Assembly (NCBI RefSeq): GCF_014205795.1
Contig: NZ_JACHCN010000018.1
Location: forward strand, 24,088 to 88,087
Origin: Rhodanobacter sp. MP7CTX1
Lineage (GTDB): Bacteria; Pseudomonadota; Gammaproteobacteria; Xanthomonadales; Rhodanobacteraceae
Direction: 5' to 3'
DNA: 64,000 bases
Shown: positions 54,447-63,922 of the stretch, piece by piece
How positions within the stretch are numbered: position 1 is the first letter of the stretch
Layout: each line of letters opens with the position of its first letter
Notes under the pieces: model-generated
Seen by the model: only the letters and a program-made list of their open reading frames with translations
Told to the model about the DNA's origin: nothing
The model's database searches: none
Made by a program: the position numbers and the translations under genes

Positions 54447-55439
54447 TCAGTCCGAAATCGCCAGCACGCATTCATCCGCCCCGCAGCTACGGCAACAGAC
54501 GGCGAACACCGATAGGCTGTCCGACCCGACCGCCGCACCGAGCAGCCCCTCCAGGTAACCACTGAAAAACTTGCAGCTGGATTGACCGCCCTCGATGCAT
54601 AGCGGGCTGTTGCGAATATGCAGTTGTTCGCCTTTGTGCTCGACCTCAACCAGCGCACGCAGCGCAGGCATGCCGATGTGCTCGATCGCTTCGCGCAAGC
54701 CGAGCTTTGCGCCCGGCGCATAGTCGCGCTCGAATACCCAGACGCCTGTGCGCTGCCCTGCCAACCAGAGAGACGACTCTCGTGCGGCTTCGGGTACCGA
54801 ACGTTCCAGCGTTTGCAGCCGCTGGAAAATTAGCGGGTATTCGTTCTCGAGCTTCGGCAGCACCTTTACGACTGCCTCTTCGTCCGGGCCCTCTGGAATC
54901 AGCTCGACAAAAGGCGTAATTGCCACCGCTGCCGGTGCAGGCGACGGCGTGCGCGGAAGCACGAAAATGAATTCCGGCTCAGGCTCTGGTTCAGGCTGAG
55001 CGTCCGGCTCAGCTGAAACTACCGGTGCATCGAAGGACTCGGGCGCTTCAGCCCCAATAACCACTGCCACGGGCGCCGCCGCTTTCGCTTTCGCCGCCAC
55101 CGTCGCGACCACTGGCACTACGTCGATTGTCGGTGCTGGCGCCGGCACGACAGCCTGCGCAGCCATCATGCGCGACGCCGCAAAATGCGGTTTCGGCGCG
55201 CCCTCCTCAAACGTCGACGCATTGAAACTGATGATGCGCTCATTCGCGTCCAGCGCCGCTTCGAGCTCGCGCTGCTTGCGTGCGGGTCCGCGCACAATCA
55301 TCGTCAGCAGCACGCCGTTGGCGTCATGCGTGAAGCGTTGCCGCTGCAAGGTAAATCCGCTCGTGACGACGGCCCGACCGAGCTCGATCAGCAGGCCCTC
55401 TCGGCGTTCCGAGAGCGTCTGTATTTCCAGCTCGATCAT
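54447..55439 (-). CDS. Protein with an ACT-like N-terminus and a V4R-like C-terminal domain
   Basis: A 330-residue soluble protein. Residues 1-70 (MIELEIQTLSERREGLLIELGRAVVTSGFTLQRQRF... LLTMIVRGPARKQRELEAAL) form a beta-alpha-beta-beta-alpha ACT-like module. A long Ala/Pro/Glu linker (PEPEPEPEFIFVLP, PTPxP-like stretches, about 100-190) follows. The C-terminal 130 residues include LGLREAIEHIGMPALRALVEVEHKGEQLHIRNSPLC and CKFFSGYLEGLLG ... FAVCCRSCGADECVLAIS, close to V4R (4-vinyl reductase) domains, small-molecule sensors. Several Cys (C, CC, C, C) could bind metal. A sensory or regulatory role is inferred; no DNA-binding or catalytic domain is present. Confidence 0.65.
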   Translation of the reverse strand: MIELEIQTLSERREGLLIELGRAVVTSGFTLQRQRFTHDANGVLLTMIVRGPARKQRELEAALDANERIISFNASTFEEGAPKPHFAASRMMAAQAVVPAPAPTIDVVPVVATVAAKAKAAAPVAVVIGAEAPESFDAPVVSAEPDAQPEPEPEPEFIFVLPRTPSPAPAAVAITPFVELIPEGPDEEAVVKVLPKLENEYPLIFQRLQTLERSVPEAARESSLWLAGQRTGVWVFERDYAPGAKLGLREAIEHIGMPALRALVEVEHKGEQLHIRNSPLCIEGGQSSCKFFSGYLEGLLGAAVGSDSLSVFAVCCRSCGADECVLAISD

Positions 55440-55607
55440 CAGGCCCCCCTGTATTCGAATGCTGGTGAATTATGTTGTGGCGATACAATGAATGCTTACG
55501 CGAACTTGTAGTGTGATGTAGTTCCAGAAAACAGACTGCACGTGCATTTTGTTGGAGTCAAGGCATGATTCGTGCTTCGAAATTGCCCCGAAATATCCTC
55601 CGTTAAG

Positions 55608-56525
55608 CTAGTCCATCACCTCGATACCGTGGACCAGGCGCTTTGCGAATCGGGGCTGGCGCAGCTGCTCTAGCCACCAACTCAACGCGCGGCCTTCCTG
55701 GTCACCACGCCAGGCGGCGTAGAGGATGTTGGGTTCGCGCGGGTCGGCGGTGGCACGTTCGACCAAGGCGCCGCGCTTGAGTAATCCGGCGATGCGTTGG
55801 CGGGGTAACCAGCCAACGCCCAGACCTTCACGTTGCGCGAGAATTTTCGCGTGCATCGTCGGTACGGCCAGCGTCGATTGCCCACCGAGCAGGCCATAAC
55901 TGCGGCCGTCTGCGCGATCGGATGTATCGGCGACGACCACCGCGCGATGGCTGGCGATCGCGTCGCGTGACAGCGGGGCCTTGATGGCCGCGAGGGGATG
56001 GCGCGGCGAAATGGCAAAAACCCACTCCATCACCCCAAGTTCGAACCATCGTAGTTGTGGGATCACGGGCGGCTCATTGGTCGCGCCGACAATAAGGTCC
56101 GCATGACCCTTGCGCAGCGCTTCCCAGGTGCCGCCCAACACTTCGTGGGTGACGCGCAGGCCGACGCCCGACTTCAACGCATCGAAGCGGTGGATTACCG
56201 GCACGAGCGAGGCGAATTCGAGTATTTCGTCGGTGACGATGTGCAGGCGATCTTCCCAGCCATTGGCGATCTGCTTTACGCGCTGGGTCAGCCGGCTCAC
56301 GTCCAGCGCGAGGCGCGCTGCCTCATGGGTCAATAGTTGCCCGGCAGGGGTTAGTTGCAGTCGGTATCGACGTCGATCGAACAGCAGCGCGTCGAAGCGC
56401 GCCTCCAGCTGCCGCGCGGCATGCGAAACGGTTGATGGCGCCTTGCCCAGTCGTGCGGCCGCCCGCGAGAGGCTGCCGCTGTCGCGAATGGCTTCCAGCA
56501 GGGCCAATTCATCGTCTGACAACAT
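55608..56525 (-). CDS. LysR-family transcriptional regulator
   Basis: A 305-residue LTTR. The N-terminal winged helix is ELALLEAIRDSGSLSRAAARLGKAPSTVSHAARQLEARFDALLFDRRRYRLQLTPAG; the C-terminal periplasmic-binding-like effector domain begins at RLHIVTDEILEFASLVPVIHRF. ATG 56525 (MLSDDELALLEAI) is the normal start. It is divergent from the short-chain dehydrogenase gene at 56632, 106 bp away, the classic LTTR layout, so regulation of that gene and the AhpD-like gene behind it is likely. Confidence 0.93.
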   Translation of the reverse strand: MLSDDELALLEAIRDSGSLSRAAARLGKAPSTVSHAARQLEARFDALLFDRRRYRLQLTPAGQLLTHEAARLALDVSRLTQRVKQIANGWEDRLHIVTDEILEFASLVPVIHRFDALKSGVGLRVTHEVLGGTWEALRKGHADLIVGATNEPPVIPQLRWFELGVMEWVFAISPRHPLAAIKAPLSRDAIASHRAVVVADTSDRADGRSYGLLGGQSTLAVPTMHAKILAQREGLGVGWLPRQRIAGLLKRGALVERATADPREPNILYAAWRGDQEGRALSWWLEQLRQPRFAKRLVHGIEVMD

Positions 56526-56631
56526 GTGCAACCCCTTCGAACGAGTTCGTCGACGCGATGGTACGGCAATCCGCACAGAGCGGATCAGGATGGCCCCACT
56601 TCCTCTTACAACTCAGGCAATGGAGAACATC

Positions 56632-57381
56632 ATGAAGCGTTTCGAAGGCAAGACGGTACTCGTTACCGGCGGAACCAGCGGCATCGGCCTGGCTACCGCC
56701 CAGGCATTCGCGGCCGAAGGTGCCACAGTCGTGGCAACCGGTCGCGATGCCGAGGCAATTGAGCGCGCCAAGGCAATACTCGGTGCCGATGCGCTCGTTT
56801 TGCGCAGCGATGCGGGTTCAATCGTGGCGGCGAAGGAACTCGCCAGCGTCCTGACGAGCAAGAACATCCGTCTCGATGCCGTGTTCATCAACGCGGGTAT
56901 CGCCCGCTTCGCCCCGTTCACAGCCGTGGACGAGGCCCTCTGGGACGCCACGTTCGATACCAATGCCAAGGGTGCCTTCTTCCAGATCCAGGCGCTGGTT
57001 CCGCTGCTCAACCGCGGGGCCTCCGTGGTCATCAACGGTTCGATAAATGCACATCTCGGCATGCCCAGCTCCTCGGTGTATGCGGCCAGCAAGGCTGCGG
57101 TGATTTCACTGGCGAAAACGCTGTCGGCGGAGTTGTTGCCCAGCGGCATTCGCGTCAACGTAGTCAGCCCCGGCCCGGTTACGACGCCGCTTTACGGCAA
57201 ACTCGGCATGGATAGCGCGACACTGGAGGCGACCGCCGCGCAAATTCAGGCGCAGGTTCCGCTCGGCCGCTTCGGTACGCCGCAGGAGATCGCTTCGACC
57301 GTGCTGCACCTGGCTGCGTCGGAGTCGGCGTTCATCGTCGGCACTGAAATCATTGTCGATGGCGGCATGAGTCAGCTTTAG
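56632..57381 (+). CDS. Short-chain dehydrogenase/reductase
   Basis: A 249-residue classical SDR. NAD(P) motif TGGTSGIGLATAQAFAAEG (TGxxxGxG), NAGIARFAPF (NAG), the catalytic Ser in VINGSINAHLG, and YAASKAAVISL (YxxxK), followed by PGPVTTPLYGKLG. All catalytic residues are in place. I use ATG 56632, with GGAG six bases upstream; ATG 56620 in the same frame is possible. It is transcribed away from the LysR gene and probably with the AhpD-like gene 49 bp later. Substrate unknown. Confidence 0.93.
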   Translation: MKRFEGKTVLVTGGTSGIGLATAQAFAAEGATVVATGRDAEAIERAKAILGADALVLRSDAGSIVAAKELASVLTSKNIRLDAVFINAGIARFAPFTAVDEALWDATFDTNAKGAFFQIQALVPLLNRGASVVINGSINAHLGMPSSSVYAASKAAVISLAKTLSAELLPSGIRVNVVSPGPVTTPLYGKLGMDSATLEATAAQIQAQVPLGRFGTPQEIASTVLHLAASESAFIVGTEIIVDGGMSQL

Positions 57382-57430
57382 TCAGCCCGCGTTGCCCACA
57401 CTCTAGTCAAACCATGCTCAGGAGCAAGTG

Positions 57431-57868
57431 ATGAACCAACGTCTGGATTTCTACGCATCAAGCCCCGCTGCCATCAAGGCCATGGTCGGTCTTGAGCAGC
57501 GCATCAACAAGAGTCAACTGGAACAACCGCTGGTAGAACTGGTGCGCTTGCGTGCCTCGCAGATCAACGGCTGCGCCTATTGCATGGACCTGCATTCCGG
57601 CGACGCACGCAAGGCCGGTGAGGACGCGCGTCGACTGGCGACACTCAGTGCATGGCGCGATACCCCATTTTTTTCTGAGCGCGAACGCGCCGCGCTGGCG
57701 TGGACCGAAGCATTGACGCTGATCCATATCGACCATGTACCGGACGCGGTGTGGGCAGCGGTACAGCCCCATTTCTCCCCTGAAGAAATCACCGATCTCA
57801 CACTGCTCATTGTTGCGATCAACGGCTGGAACCGCTTCTCTATCGCGTTTCGCAAATCGCCCGAGTGA
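57431..57868 (+). CDS. AhpD-like carboxymuconolactone decarboxylase family protein
   Basis: A 145-residue protein of the AhpD/CMD fold. The redox motif CAYCMDLHSGDARKAGE carries CxxC with the downstream His, as in alkylhydroperoxidase AhpD; WRDTPFFSERERAALAWTEALT and ITDLTLLIVAINGWNRFSIAFR are family-typical. It starts at ATG 57431 with AGGAGCA upstream. A role in peroxide defence, or a general thiol redox activity, is inferred. It follows the SDR gene and may belong to the same LysR-regulated unit. Confidence 0.92.
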   Translation: MNQRLDFYASSPAAIKAMVGLEQRINKSQLEQPLVELVRLRASQINGCAYCMDLHSGDARKAGEDARRLATLSAWRDTPFFSERERAALAWTEALTLIHIDHVPDAVWAAVQPHFSPEEITDLTLLIVAINGWNRFSIAFRKSPE

Positions 57869-57903
57869 GTTGCAGTCCGTCGACTGGAACCGGGCTGTAG
57901 AGA

Positions 57904-59712
57904 TCAGACAAACGCTCGCCGCATGGGCTCGGCTTCCGCGCTGGCGATCACATGCAACCCAAGGCGCTCGCGCTTGGCACGTCGCTTGGCGCGTGCAGCC
58001 AGCGTCGCGATGGTCTCTGCCCTGCGCGGGAACGGTAGTTTCAACCGGACAGCGCCGATCGCGATCGTGGTGAGCGGGAAAAACTGCGCAAGGCCACGCC
58101 GATCTTCGCCGTCGATGCCGCCGCGCACCAGATCCTGTGGATCAAAAAGCGCACATGCACGCTCATTGAATTGGGCGATGACGCGCTCGCAGCGCTGTTC
58201 CCAGTCCTCACTTTGAAACAGCACCAGAAAATCGTCCCCGCCTATATGACCTACAAAGTCCTGTGCTGGGTCTACCTGGGCGGTCAGGATATCCGCGAGT
58301 AGCCGGATCATCTTGTCACCACGAAAATAACCGTACTGATCATTGAACGGCTTGAAGTCATTGAGATCCGCGTAGGCGGCAACAAAAGGGCGCTTGCCGC
58401 GCAGGAGCCGCGTGATGTGCTCGGTCACCGGGATGTTGCCCGGAAGAAAGGTCAGCGGATTGGCATAGCGCGCCGCTTCGATCCGGTGTTCCGTCACTCT
58501 GCGAACCAGCGACTCTCCTGTTCCCAGGCCGAGGTAACGACCAGCCTGGGTGATGACGAAGCCATCAGTCAGATAACGCTGGTCCTCACCGCGCAAAATG
58601 TCGGCCATGCCCTCCACGGGCTGACGCTCGTCGCACAGCAGGGGCGTTTCATGCATGAACGTGGCGCAAGACTTTCGACCAAACAGCTCGCGCGCGAAAG
58701 GCTGGGCGAGTCCCTCCGTGAACACCCGTCGGTTGATCAAGCCGATCGGCCGACCCACGTCGACGACGGCGATGGCATGCAGACTCGGCTCGCGCGCGAA
58801 AATGGCCGCGACATCATCGTTGCTCTGCGCCTGCGTGACTGTTGGCGCATGAATGATGAGATGACCGGCGTGCATCGGTCGATGCGCAACCGGCCCGCGC
58901 GGTCGTGGTGGCACCGATAACGCGTGCTCACGAATGGCCTCGAGTGCCTCTGCCGTCACGCTTGCCGTGAGCGTGGGTGACGGGCGCCCGAGTAAAAAAC
59001 CCTGTGCATAGCAGATGCCCAGCTCGCGCATCATGCGAAGGTCGGCAGGATTCTCGACTCCTTCGCCAACCAGGTCGGAGCCCAGAGTTTCCGCTACGCG
59101 GCATATGGCCTGGACGATGGCCAGGCGCTCTGCACTGTGCGCCAGACCATCGATCAGATAGCGGTCTATCTTGACGACCTCCGGATGAACTTCATTCCAC
59201 ATTTGAAAGTTGGAATGGCCGTTACCGAAGTCATCCAGAGCGACCCTCACCCCGCGCGCTCGCAGATACCCGATCGCATCGGCGAGCTCGGCCGGATTTT
59301 CGACGATGTCCCGCTCGGTCAACTCAATCGTGATACGGCAAAGGTCCAGTCCGGACGCGGAGAGTGCGGTGACGACCTCGTTGGGCAGCAAGCCACCATG
59401 CAGGATGGCCTGGGCGCTCAGATTGATGAGCAGCCGCCCGCTTCCGTTCTGTGCGGAAAAGGCATCGCACACGACGCGCGCCGCATGTAGCTCGAACTCG
59501 CCCAGCCGACCCTTTGCACGTGCAAGATCCAGCAGGTCGAGAATCGTGAGGCCCTCCGGGCCGGATGCCGGTCGGCTGAGTCCCTCATGGGCGACTACTT
59601 CCAGCGTGTCCAGCCGCACCAGCGGCTGAAACACAGCAGTGAGTCCACCGTGCCCGATGGCCTGGTCGAGAAGTGAGAAGCCGCGGGCATCAGCGTGCAA
59701 GGCGGGGGTCAT
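57904..59712 (-). CDS. EAL-CBS-GGDEF cyclic-di-GMP signalling protein
   Basis: A 602-residue protein. The EAL domain (about 20-250) has the key residues: HEGLSRPA (EGL in place of EAL), LINLSAQA, ELTERD, LDDFGNGHSN, KIDRYLI, EGVEN; metal and base residues look intact, so phosphodiesterase activity is likely. A CBS-like region follows (TVTQAQSNDDVAAIFAREPSLHAIAVVDVGRPIGLINRR), then a GGDEF domain with GGDDF in place of GGDEF, so cyclase activity is doubtful. ATG 59712 lies 16 bp after the chemoreceptor's stop, in one transcript. The combination resembles proteins related to YfgF/EAL-CBS-GGDEF types. Confidence 0.9.
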   Translation of the reverse strand: MTPALHADARGFSLLDQAIGHGGLTAVFQPLVRLDTLEVVAHEGLSRPASGPEGLTILDLLDLARAKGRLGEFELHAARVVCDAFSAQNGSGRLLINLSAQAILHGGLLPNEVVTALSASGLDLCRITIELTERDIVENPAELADAIGYLRARGVRVALDDFGNGHSNFQMWNEVHPEVVKIDRYLIDGLAHSAERLAIVQAICRVAETLGSDLVGEGVENPADLRMMRELGICYAQGFLLGRPSPTLTASVTAEALEAIREHALSVPPRPRGPVAHRPMHAGHLIIHAPTVTQAQSNDDVAAIFAREPSLHAIAVVDVGRPIGLINRRVFTEGLAQPFARELFGRKSCATFMHETPLLCDERQPVEGMADILRGEDQRYLTDGFVITQAGRYLGLGTGESLVRRVTEHRIEAARYANPLTFLPGNIPVTEHITRLLRGKRPFVAAYADLNDFKPFNDQYGYFRGDKMIRLLADILTAQVDPAQDFVGHIGGDDFLVLFQSEDWEQRCERVIAQFNERACALFDPQDLVRGGIDGEDRRGLAQFFPLTTIAIGAVRLKLPFPRRAETIATLAARAKRRAKRERLGLHVIASAEAEPMRRAFV

Positions 59713-59728
59713 CCGAGGGTTGCGGACA

Positions 59729-61390
59729 TCAGGAGGAGAATTCAAGCACGCGCAGGTGTGGACCTTGCTGACGACCTGCGGCACTCATCACAGGAGGCTT
59801 AGGCACGGCAGCATCCACTTCATTTGCGCCATTGTGCAGGGTGAAGAAGTCAACCTCGCGTAGCAGTGCCGCAGCACTTCCTTGCATCGCACGACCAGCA
59901 GCGGTGGCTTCTTCCACCAGGGCCGCGTTTGCCCGCGTCATCGCATCCATGTCAGTCACGGCGTGGTTGACCAAGGCGATGTCTTTGGCATTGCCTCGGC
60001 CAGCAGCAGCCATCGCAGCAACCCACTGCGAAAGTTTCGCTACGCTGGCGGTCACGCCTTCGAGCACAGTTCCCGTACGACCGACCAGGATGGTGCCGGC
60101 ATGCACCGCATCGTCACTTGCGCTGATCAGCTGCCGGATCTCTTGAGCTGCCTGGCCGGATCGCTGGGCAAGCTGACGTACCTCGACGGCGACCACCCCA
60201 AATCCGCGCCCGTGCACACCGGCTCGGGCAGCCTCGATAGCCGCGTTCAGTGCCAAGAGATGGGTCTGAAACGCTACCTGATCGACCAGATCGAGTATCT
60301 CGGTCATTCGCCGCCCGGTGCGCTCGATCTCCTTCATCGAGCTGATGGCCTCGATAACTGCCGCCCGCCCCTGCTCGGCATGAGCCTGTGCTTCGGAGGC
60401 TGCCCGATCGGCCTGATCGGCGTGTTGCGCGCCTTGAGCTACCGCAGCCGTCATGCGCGCCATTGAGGCTGCCGTTTCCTCAAGATGGGCGGCCTGGGCC
60501 TGTGTGCGTTCACTCAACGCGCCGTTGCCCTCGGCAATTCCAAGCGCGCTGTGCTCAACGATGGATGCCCGATTGCGCACCTGACCAACGACACGTTCCA
60601 GCTGCACATCCATTTGGCCGAGCGTGCGTAGCAAGGTGCCGACCTCATCCACGCGCCCGGCGTCGACGGGCTCACCTAGCATGCCGCGCGCGATTCTCGT
60701 CGCGACGGCCGAGGCGCGCTTCAATCGCCGTCCTAGTGACCGGATGATGCTGATATCGATCCATGCAGCAAGGCCAAGAGCAAAGCCAAGCAGCGCGAAA
60801 AGCCGCAGCAGGCCTTGATGGTTACCCACATGCTGGGCGGAGGCTTGATCCTGACCCTGGGATAGGGCCAGCCCGAAAAGGTTGGAGAAATCGCTTTTCA
60901 GTGGCACGAATGCCGACTCGACGTCATTGGACAACTTGAGTTGGGCCATATCGAACTGGCCCGCTTCAAGGATCGTCAGCGTCTCGTCGATCGTCTGATC
61001 GGCATCGGCACGATGCCTTGCGGTCAGATTGAGCAGCTGTTGTTGTTGCTGCGCCAATCCACTTCGACCCAAGGGCACCCAATGTCGTTCGACGTCGAGG
61101 CGGTTGCTCTTGATTGACGTGACCGCATCGTCCACAGAGGACGGCAGCCGGGTCAAAGCCGCGTGCACCAGAGCCTGCATCATGTCGTTGTAGTCGCTTT
61201 GAATGCGGCCAAGGTCGGCAACCGGCGCGAGCGTATCTCCAACGACCAGCTGGATACGTTGATCAGCCTGCGTAAGCTGCAGCGCGCCTGCGCCGCAAAC
61301 GATGATCAACATGGCCGCTGAACCGATAAGGCGCAGTATCAGGCGGGTACTCAAACTCAATGTGGGCAGTGCCGGTATTCGATGAAACAT
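59729..61390 (-). CDS. Methyl-accepting chemotaxis protein
   Basis: A 553-residue transmembrane chemoreceptor. The first membrane helix is [19 protein letters not shown], then a periplasmic four-helix-bundle-like domain with [14 protein letters not shown], a second helix [23 protein letters not shown], a HAMP-like segment ([20 protein letters not shown]) and the signalling hairpin whose tip is [50 protein letters not shown]. No C-terminal CheB/CheR pentapeptide. The ligand is unknown. It precedes the EAL-CBS-GGDEF gene by 16 bp, so chemotaxis and c-di-GMP control may be linked. Confidence 0.93.
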   Translation of the reverse strand: MFHRIPALPTLSLSTRLILRLIGSAAMLIIVCGAGALQLTQADQRIQLVVGDTLAPVADLGRIQSDYNDMMQALVHAALTRLPSSVDDAVTSIKSNRLDVERHWVPLGRSGLAQQQQQLLNLTARHRADADQTIDETLTILEAGQFDMAQLKLSNDVESAFVPLKSDFSNLFGLALSQGQDQASAQHVGNHQGLLRLFALLGFALGLAAWIDISIIRSLGRRLKRASAVATRIARGMLGEPVDAGRVDEVGTLLRTLGQMDVQLERVVGQVRNRASIVEHSALGIAEGNGALSERTQAQAAHLEETAASMARMTAAVAQGAQHADQADRAASEAQAHAEQGRAAVIEAISSMKEIERTGRRMTEILDLVDQVAFQTHLLALNAAIEAARAGVHGRGFGVVAVEVRQLAQRSGQAAQEIRQLISASDDAVHAGTILVGRTGTVLEGVTASVAKLSQWVAAMAAAGRGNAKDIALVNHAVTDMDAMTRANAALVEEATAAGRAMQGSAAALLREVDFFTLHNGANEVDAAVPKPPVMSAAGRQQGPHLRVLEFSS

Positions 61391-61612
61391 GACTTACCTT
61401 CGGGGGGGACCAGGCTCGCAAGGCTTTCGGCCGTGCACTCCCGAACTTGAGGCGATTTAGGTATATTTCATATATATTTCAACATGTTGCATTTTTTGCT
61501 ACGCTACCGTGACAATTCTATTTCACGCGTTTCAGGGGGATGGCCGGGCCTCTCATCGATATCGGCGCCGCCATCGACAGCAGGTTCTTCGTTAGCCACG
61601 ATTGCTGGATTG

Positions 61613-62419
61613 ATGAGCGAGCAGACACAAACAGCGATAGGCAGCTTTCTTGCCGCCCTTGCCCAAAAGGAATGCCGGGCAATCGGCAAGGCCCTGGCCA
61701 ACAAGAGGAATCGCCATCGCGCAGTACATGAAGCGCGCAAGGCCATCCGTCGCCTGAGGTGCCTGCTCGCCCTGATCAGAAATTCGGTTGGTGATGACAC
61801 GTCAGAGATCGAGCTGGCGCTGAAGTCGCAATCCAGGCGCCTCTCGGCGTTGCGTGACGCGCAAGTAGTTGCCGTGCTCGCCGACAAGTTAGGCGCCAAT
61901 GACGAGACCGGCGAATGGACGGCGGCCGCACGCGAGTTGGCCGAACGGCGCGATGCCCTGCTTGCCAACGAGCTGGCGCAGGATCCGGGGTTTGCTCGGC
62001 GCATCGCGACCATTCATGACGTTGCCGCTGTGCTGGGCCAGCTGCATTGGAGGCGTATTACCCCCGACGCGCTACAGCGGGCCATCAAGAAAAGCCGACG
62101 CCGTGTCCTTCGGGCTGAGCACGCCACGAAGCAGATGGTATCCAACGCCAGCCTGCATAGATGGCGGCGATGCGTGCGGCGGCTTCGACTGCAACTGGTT
62201 GCCATTGCCGCACTCAATCGCTCGCTGGGTACAAAGGTATGTCATGTACGCGCGCATCGAGGTGAGTCCGTGAAAACCTTGACCCACCTCGCCGAGCAGC
62301 TGGGCCGGCGCCAGGACATCCAGGTCCTGCGTTCGGCGTTCAAAACTTTTTCCGACCCCTCGATCCTGCCCACCTTGCGAAAACGCCTGCGGATCGAAAT
62401 GAGACTGGCCAAGCGCTAG
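61613..62419 (+). CDS. CHAD domain protein
   Basis: A 268-residue protein made of one CHAD domain, an all-helical fold rich in Arg/Lys and His that binds polyphosphate. HRAVHEARKAIRRLRCLLALIRN carries the conserved His and basic residues near the start, and the second half has SLHRWRRCVRRLRLQLVAIAAL and LAEQLGRRQDIQVLRSAF. There is no CYTH domain, so it is not a triphosphatase fusion. The open frame starts upstream at 61484, but ATG 61613 fits the domain boundary better. Other roles are unknown. Confidence 0.83.
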   Translation: MSEQTQTAIGSFLAALAQKECRAIGKALANKRNRHRAVHEARKAIRRLRCLLALIRNSVGDDTSEIELALKSQSRRLSALRDAQVVAVLADKLGANDETGEWTAAARELAERRDALLANELAQDPGFARRIATIHDVAAVLGQLHWRRITPDALQRAIKKSRRRVLRAEHATKQMVSNASLHRWRRCVRRLRLQLVAIAALNRSLGTKVCHVRAHRGESVKTLTHLAEQLGRRQDIQVLRSAFKTFSDPSILPTLRKRLRIEMRLAKR

Positions 62420-62464
62420 CCATTCTTGAGCACCCTCGATTGACCATCGCCACCACACTGAAGC

Positions 62465-62776
62465 ATGGACATAACCGCCCTGTCACGAGCGCTGGGCAAA
62501 CTGCCAAGCATCATCGCTCCCCCTGAAGTCGACACCGTGTTGGCACAATACGTCATTCCCTCGAAAGTCGGCCTGTTCCGCATCATCCGGCACGGCCATC
62601 GTTGGCGCAGCCTGCTGGATGAGCGTGAATTGGGGCGCCACACCGCAGCCAGCGCTGCGCTGACCTTCCTGCGCGATACATGGCCGCGGGCGCGTCTACC
62701 GATGACACTGGATCGCTGGCGCTATCTTCCGGGCCCCATGCAAACAGGCCTGACCGCTCACGTGTCCATGACATAA
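62465..62776 (+). CDS. Protein of unknown function
   Basis: A 103-residue soluble protein: ALSRALGKLPSIIAPPEVDTVLAQYVIPSKVGLFRIIRHGHRWRSLLDERELGRHTAASAALTFLRDTWPRARLP. Composition is natural and the final third is Pro/Arg-rich. No family recognised. It lies 45 bp behind the CHAD gene on the same strand, so it may be co-transcribed. There is no strong ribosome site. The minus-strand frame opposite it is judged a shadow. Confidence 0.55.
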   Translation: MDITALSRALGKLPSIIAPPEVDTVLAQYVIPSKVGLFRIIRHGHRWRSLLDERELGRHTAASAALTFLRDTWPRARLPMTLDRWRYLPGPMQTGLTAHVSMT

Positions 62777-63057
62777 CCGTCGCACTGCACCATGGCGAGT
62801 GGCGGCAGGTGCCCTGGCTCAGTGCAGTGCGATTTGGGCGCTCGATGCACTGAACTCCTCCTGCGACGGAAGCAGTTCTGTCCCTGACGAGCCATTCGCC
62901 AGGCTTTGCATCCCGAAGAGAGCGGCATACGCTGATCAGGCCGGGTTCTTCATGGCGTTCAAGGGGCAATGGAGCCGCGACTAAAGTTTGGGCCTGGATC
63001 GTCGATAACGTTTCCATAGCCCTCTCTCGCATCGTTCCCCGCCCAAGGAGATAACCC
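62777..63057. other. Intergenic stretch
   Basis: 281 bp without a convincing gene. Its last 20 bases include the AAGGAG site of the secreted protein gene. Confidence 0.5.
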
Positions 63058-63420
63058 ATGAAAACCCTACTCGCCACCGCGCTGCTGCTGATCGCGCCGA
63101 TCGCCGCCCACGCAGGCTGCACGGCCAGCAATTTCGCCATTGAAGATTTCCAGCAGACCACCGTCGGCTCCGGTGCCGCCTTGCATCTGAGCCTCAAGGG
63201 CAAGCTGGTAAACCATTGCGCCGCCGCCGCCGCTGCACAGGTTCGCGTTGATGCGAAGGACGGCAGTGGCAAAGTACTGGTCTCCAAGCAAGGCTGGCCC
63301 GCTGGCACCACGAATATCGCTCCGGGCCAGGAGATCGATTTCGATCTGGGCCGACTGGTCCATTACCAGCCCGAGATGCAGACCTACGCGGTGAGCGTCG
63401 GCCAAGTCAGCACCTGGTAA
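63058..63420 (+). CDS. Small secreted protein, FxLYD-like fold
   Basis: A 120-residue secreted protein: signal peptide LLATALLLIAPIAAHA, a mature Cys-containing domain (GCTASNFAIEDFQQTTVGSGAALHLSLKGKLVNHC) and beta strands ending GQEIDFDLGRLVHYQPEMQTYAVSVGQVSTW. The single-domain beta-sandwich pattern resembles FxLYD-type periplasmic proteins. The two Cys (GCT and HCA) probably form a disulfide. A good AAGGAG ribosome site lies nine bases before ATG 63058. Function unknown. Confidence 0.8.
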   Translation: MKTLLATALLLIAPIAAHAGCTASNFAIEDFQQTTVGSGAALHLSLKGKLVNHCAAAAAAQVRVDAKDGSGKVLVSKQGWPAGTTNIAPGQEIDFDLGRLVHYQPEMQTYAVSVGQVSTW

Positions 63421-63795
63421 ATCTCGCTCGGCGTGTGACCTCCTACGAGATAGGTGTTGAATCAGACACCGAAGCCATGGGAACGGCTTCAAATATCAAG
63501 TGCGATACGTTTTAGGCAAGCGGGCACTCTCACGGCACGACCTGGTCGTGCATTCCCCCGTGAGGGTCTCGCTTTGCTTATCTCTTCAGGCGAATCAGCG
63601 CTTACCTGGATACCTGTTACCGGGTCTTGCCTTTGGTCTACTCGCGAGTGTCACTGAGCGAGCGAACACATGGCGCGTTACGCGAATAGTCCGTGGGTTT
63701 TCCGGATGAAAGCAATCGCCATCACACCCTCGCCTCTCACTGTCGAGCATCACGTTGATGCGCTCGGGCAATTGTTTGCCTGACATTGCTGCTCT
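63421..63795. other. Intergenic stretch with a nested hairpin
   Basis: 375 bp with no protein-like frame. It contains the structure at 63527-63566: outer stem CTCTCACGG/CCGTGAGGG, inner palindrome CACGACC-T-GGTCGTG with a seven-base bulge on the 3' side. There is no T-run behind it. Confidence 0.45.
63527..63566. repeat. Nested inverted repeat
   Basis: Outer arms 63527-63535 and 63558-63566 pair except for one G-U; the inner arms 63536-63542 and 63544-63550 pair fully. It may form a stable RNA or DNA cruciform; its role is unknown. Confidence 0.55.
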
Positions 63796-63819
63796 TGTGG
63801 GAGCGACTTCAGTCGCGAT
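63796..63819. repeat. REP-like element (single arm)
   Basis: Identical in all 24 positions to the left arm of the palindrome at 4297-4320. No second arm follows, so this is a single REP arm or half-element. Confidence 0.85.
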
Positions 63820-63892
63820 GCTCTGGCTTTGTTGTTTGGCTTTCGGAGCTTCAGAGCTTCAGAGCGTTTCGTCCTCCTGCGGAGGGCGAGTC

Positions 63893-63922
63893 ACTTTTCT
63901 CTTGTGTGGCCAAGAGAAAAGT
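63893..63922. repeat. Perfect 12-bp inverted repeat at right edge
   Basis: ACTTTTCTCTTG and CAAGAGAAAAGT are exact reverse complements around TGTGGC, followed by AACCAAAAGAAA. Similar AAAGTAACCAAAAGAAAGG sequences are dispersed repeats in Xanthomonadales, as far as I recall. The window ends before any gene appears. Confidence 0.6.

Noticed and set aside
62583..63311. Minus-strand frame of 242 codons near the right edge
   Set aside because: It covers two plus-strand genes with ribosome site or signal peptide evidence; no domain is recognisable.
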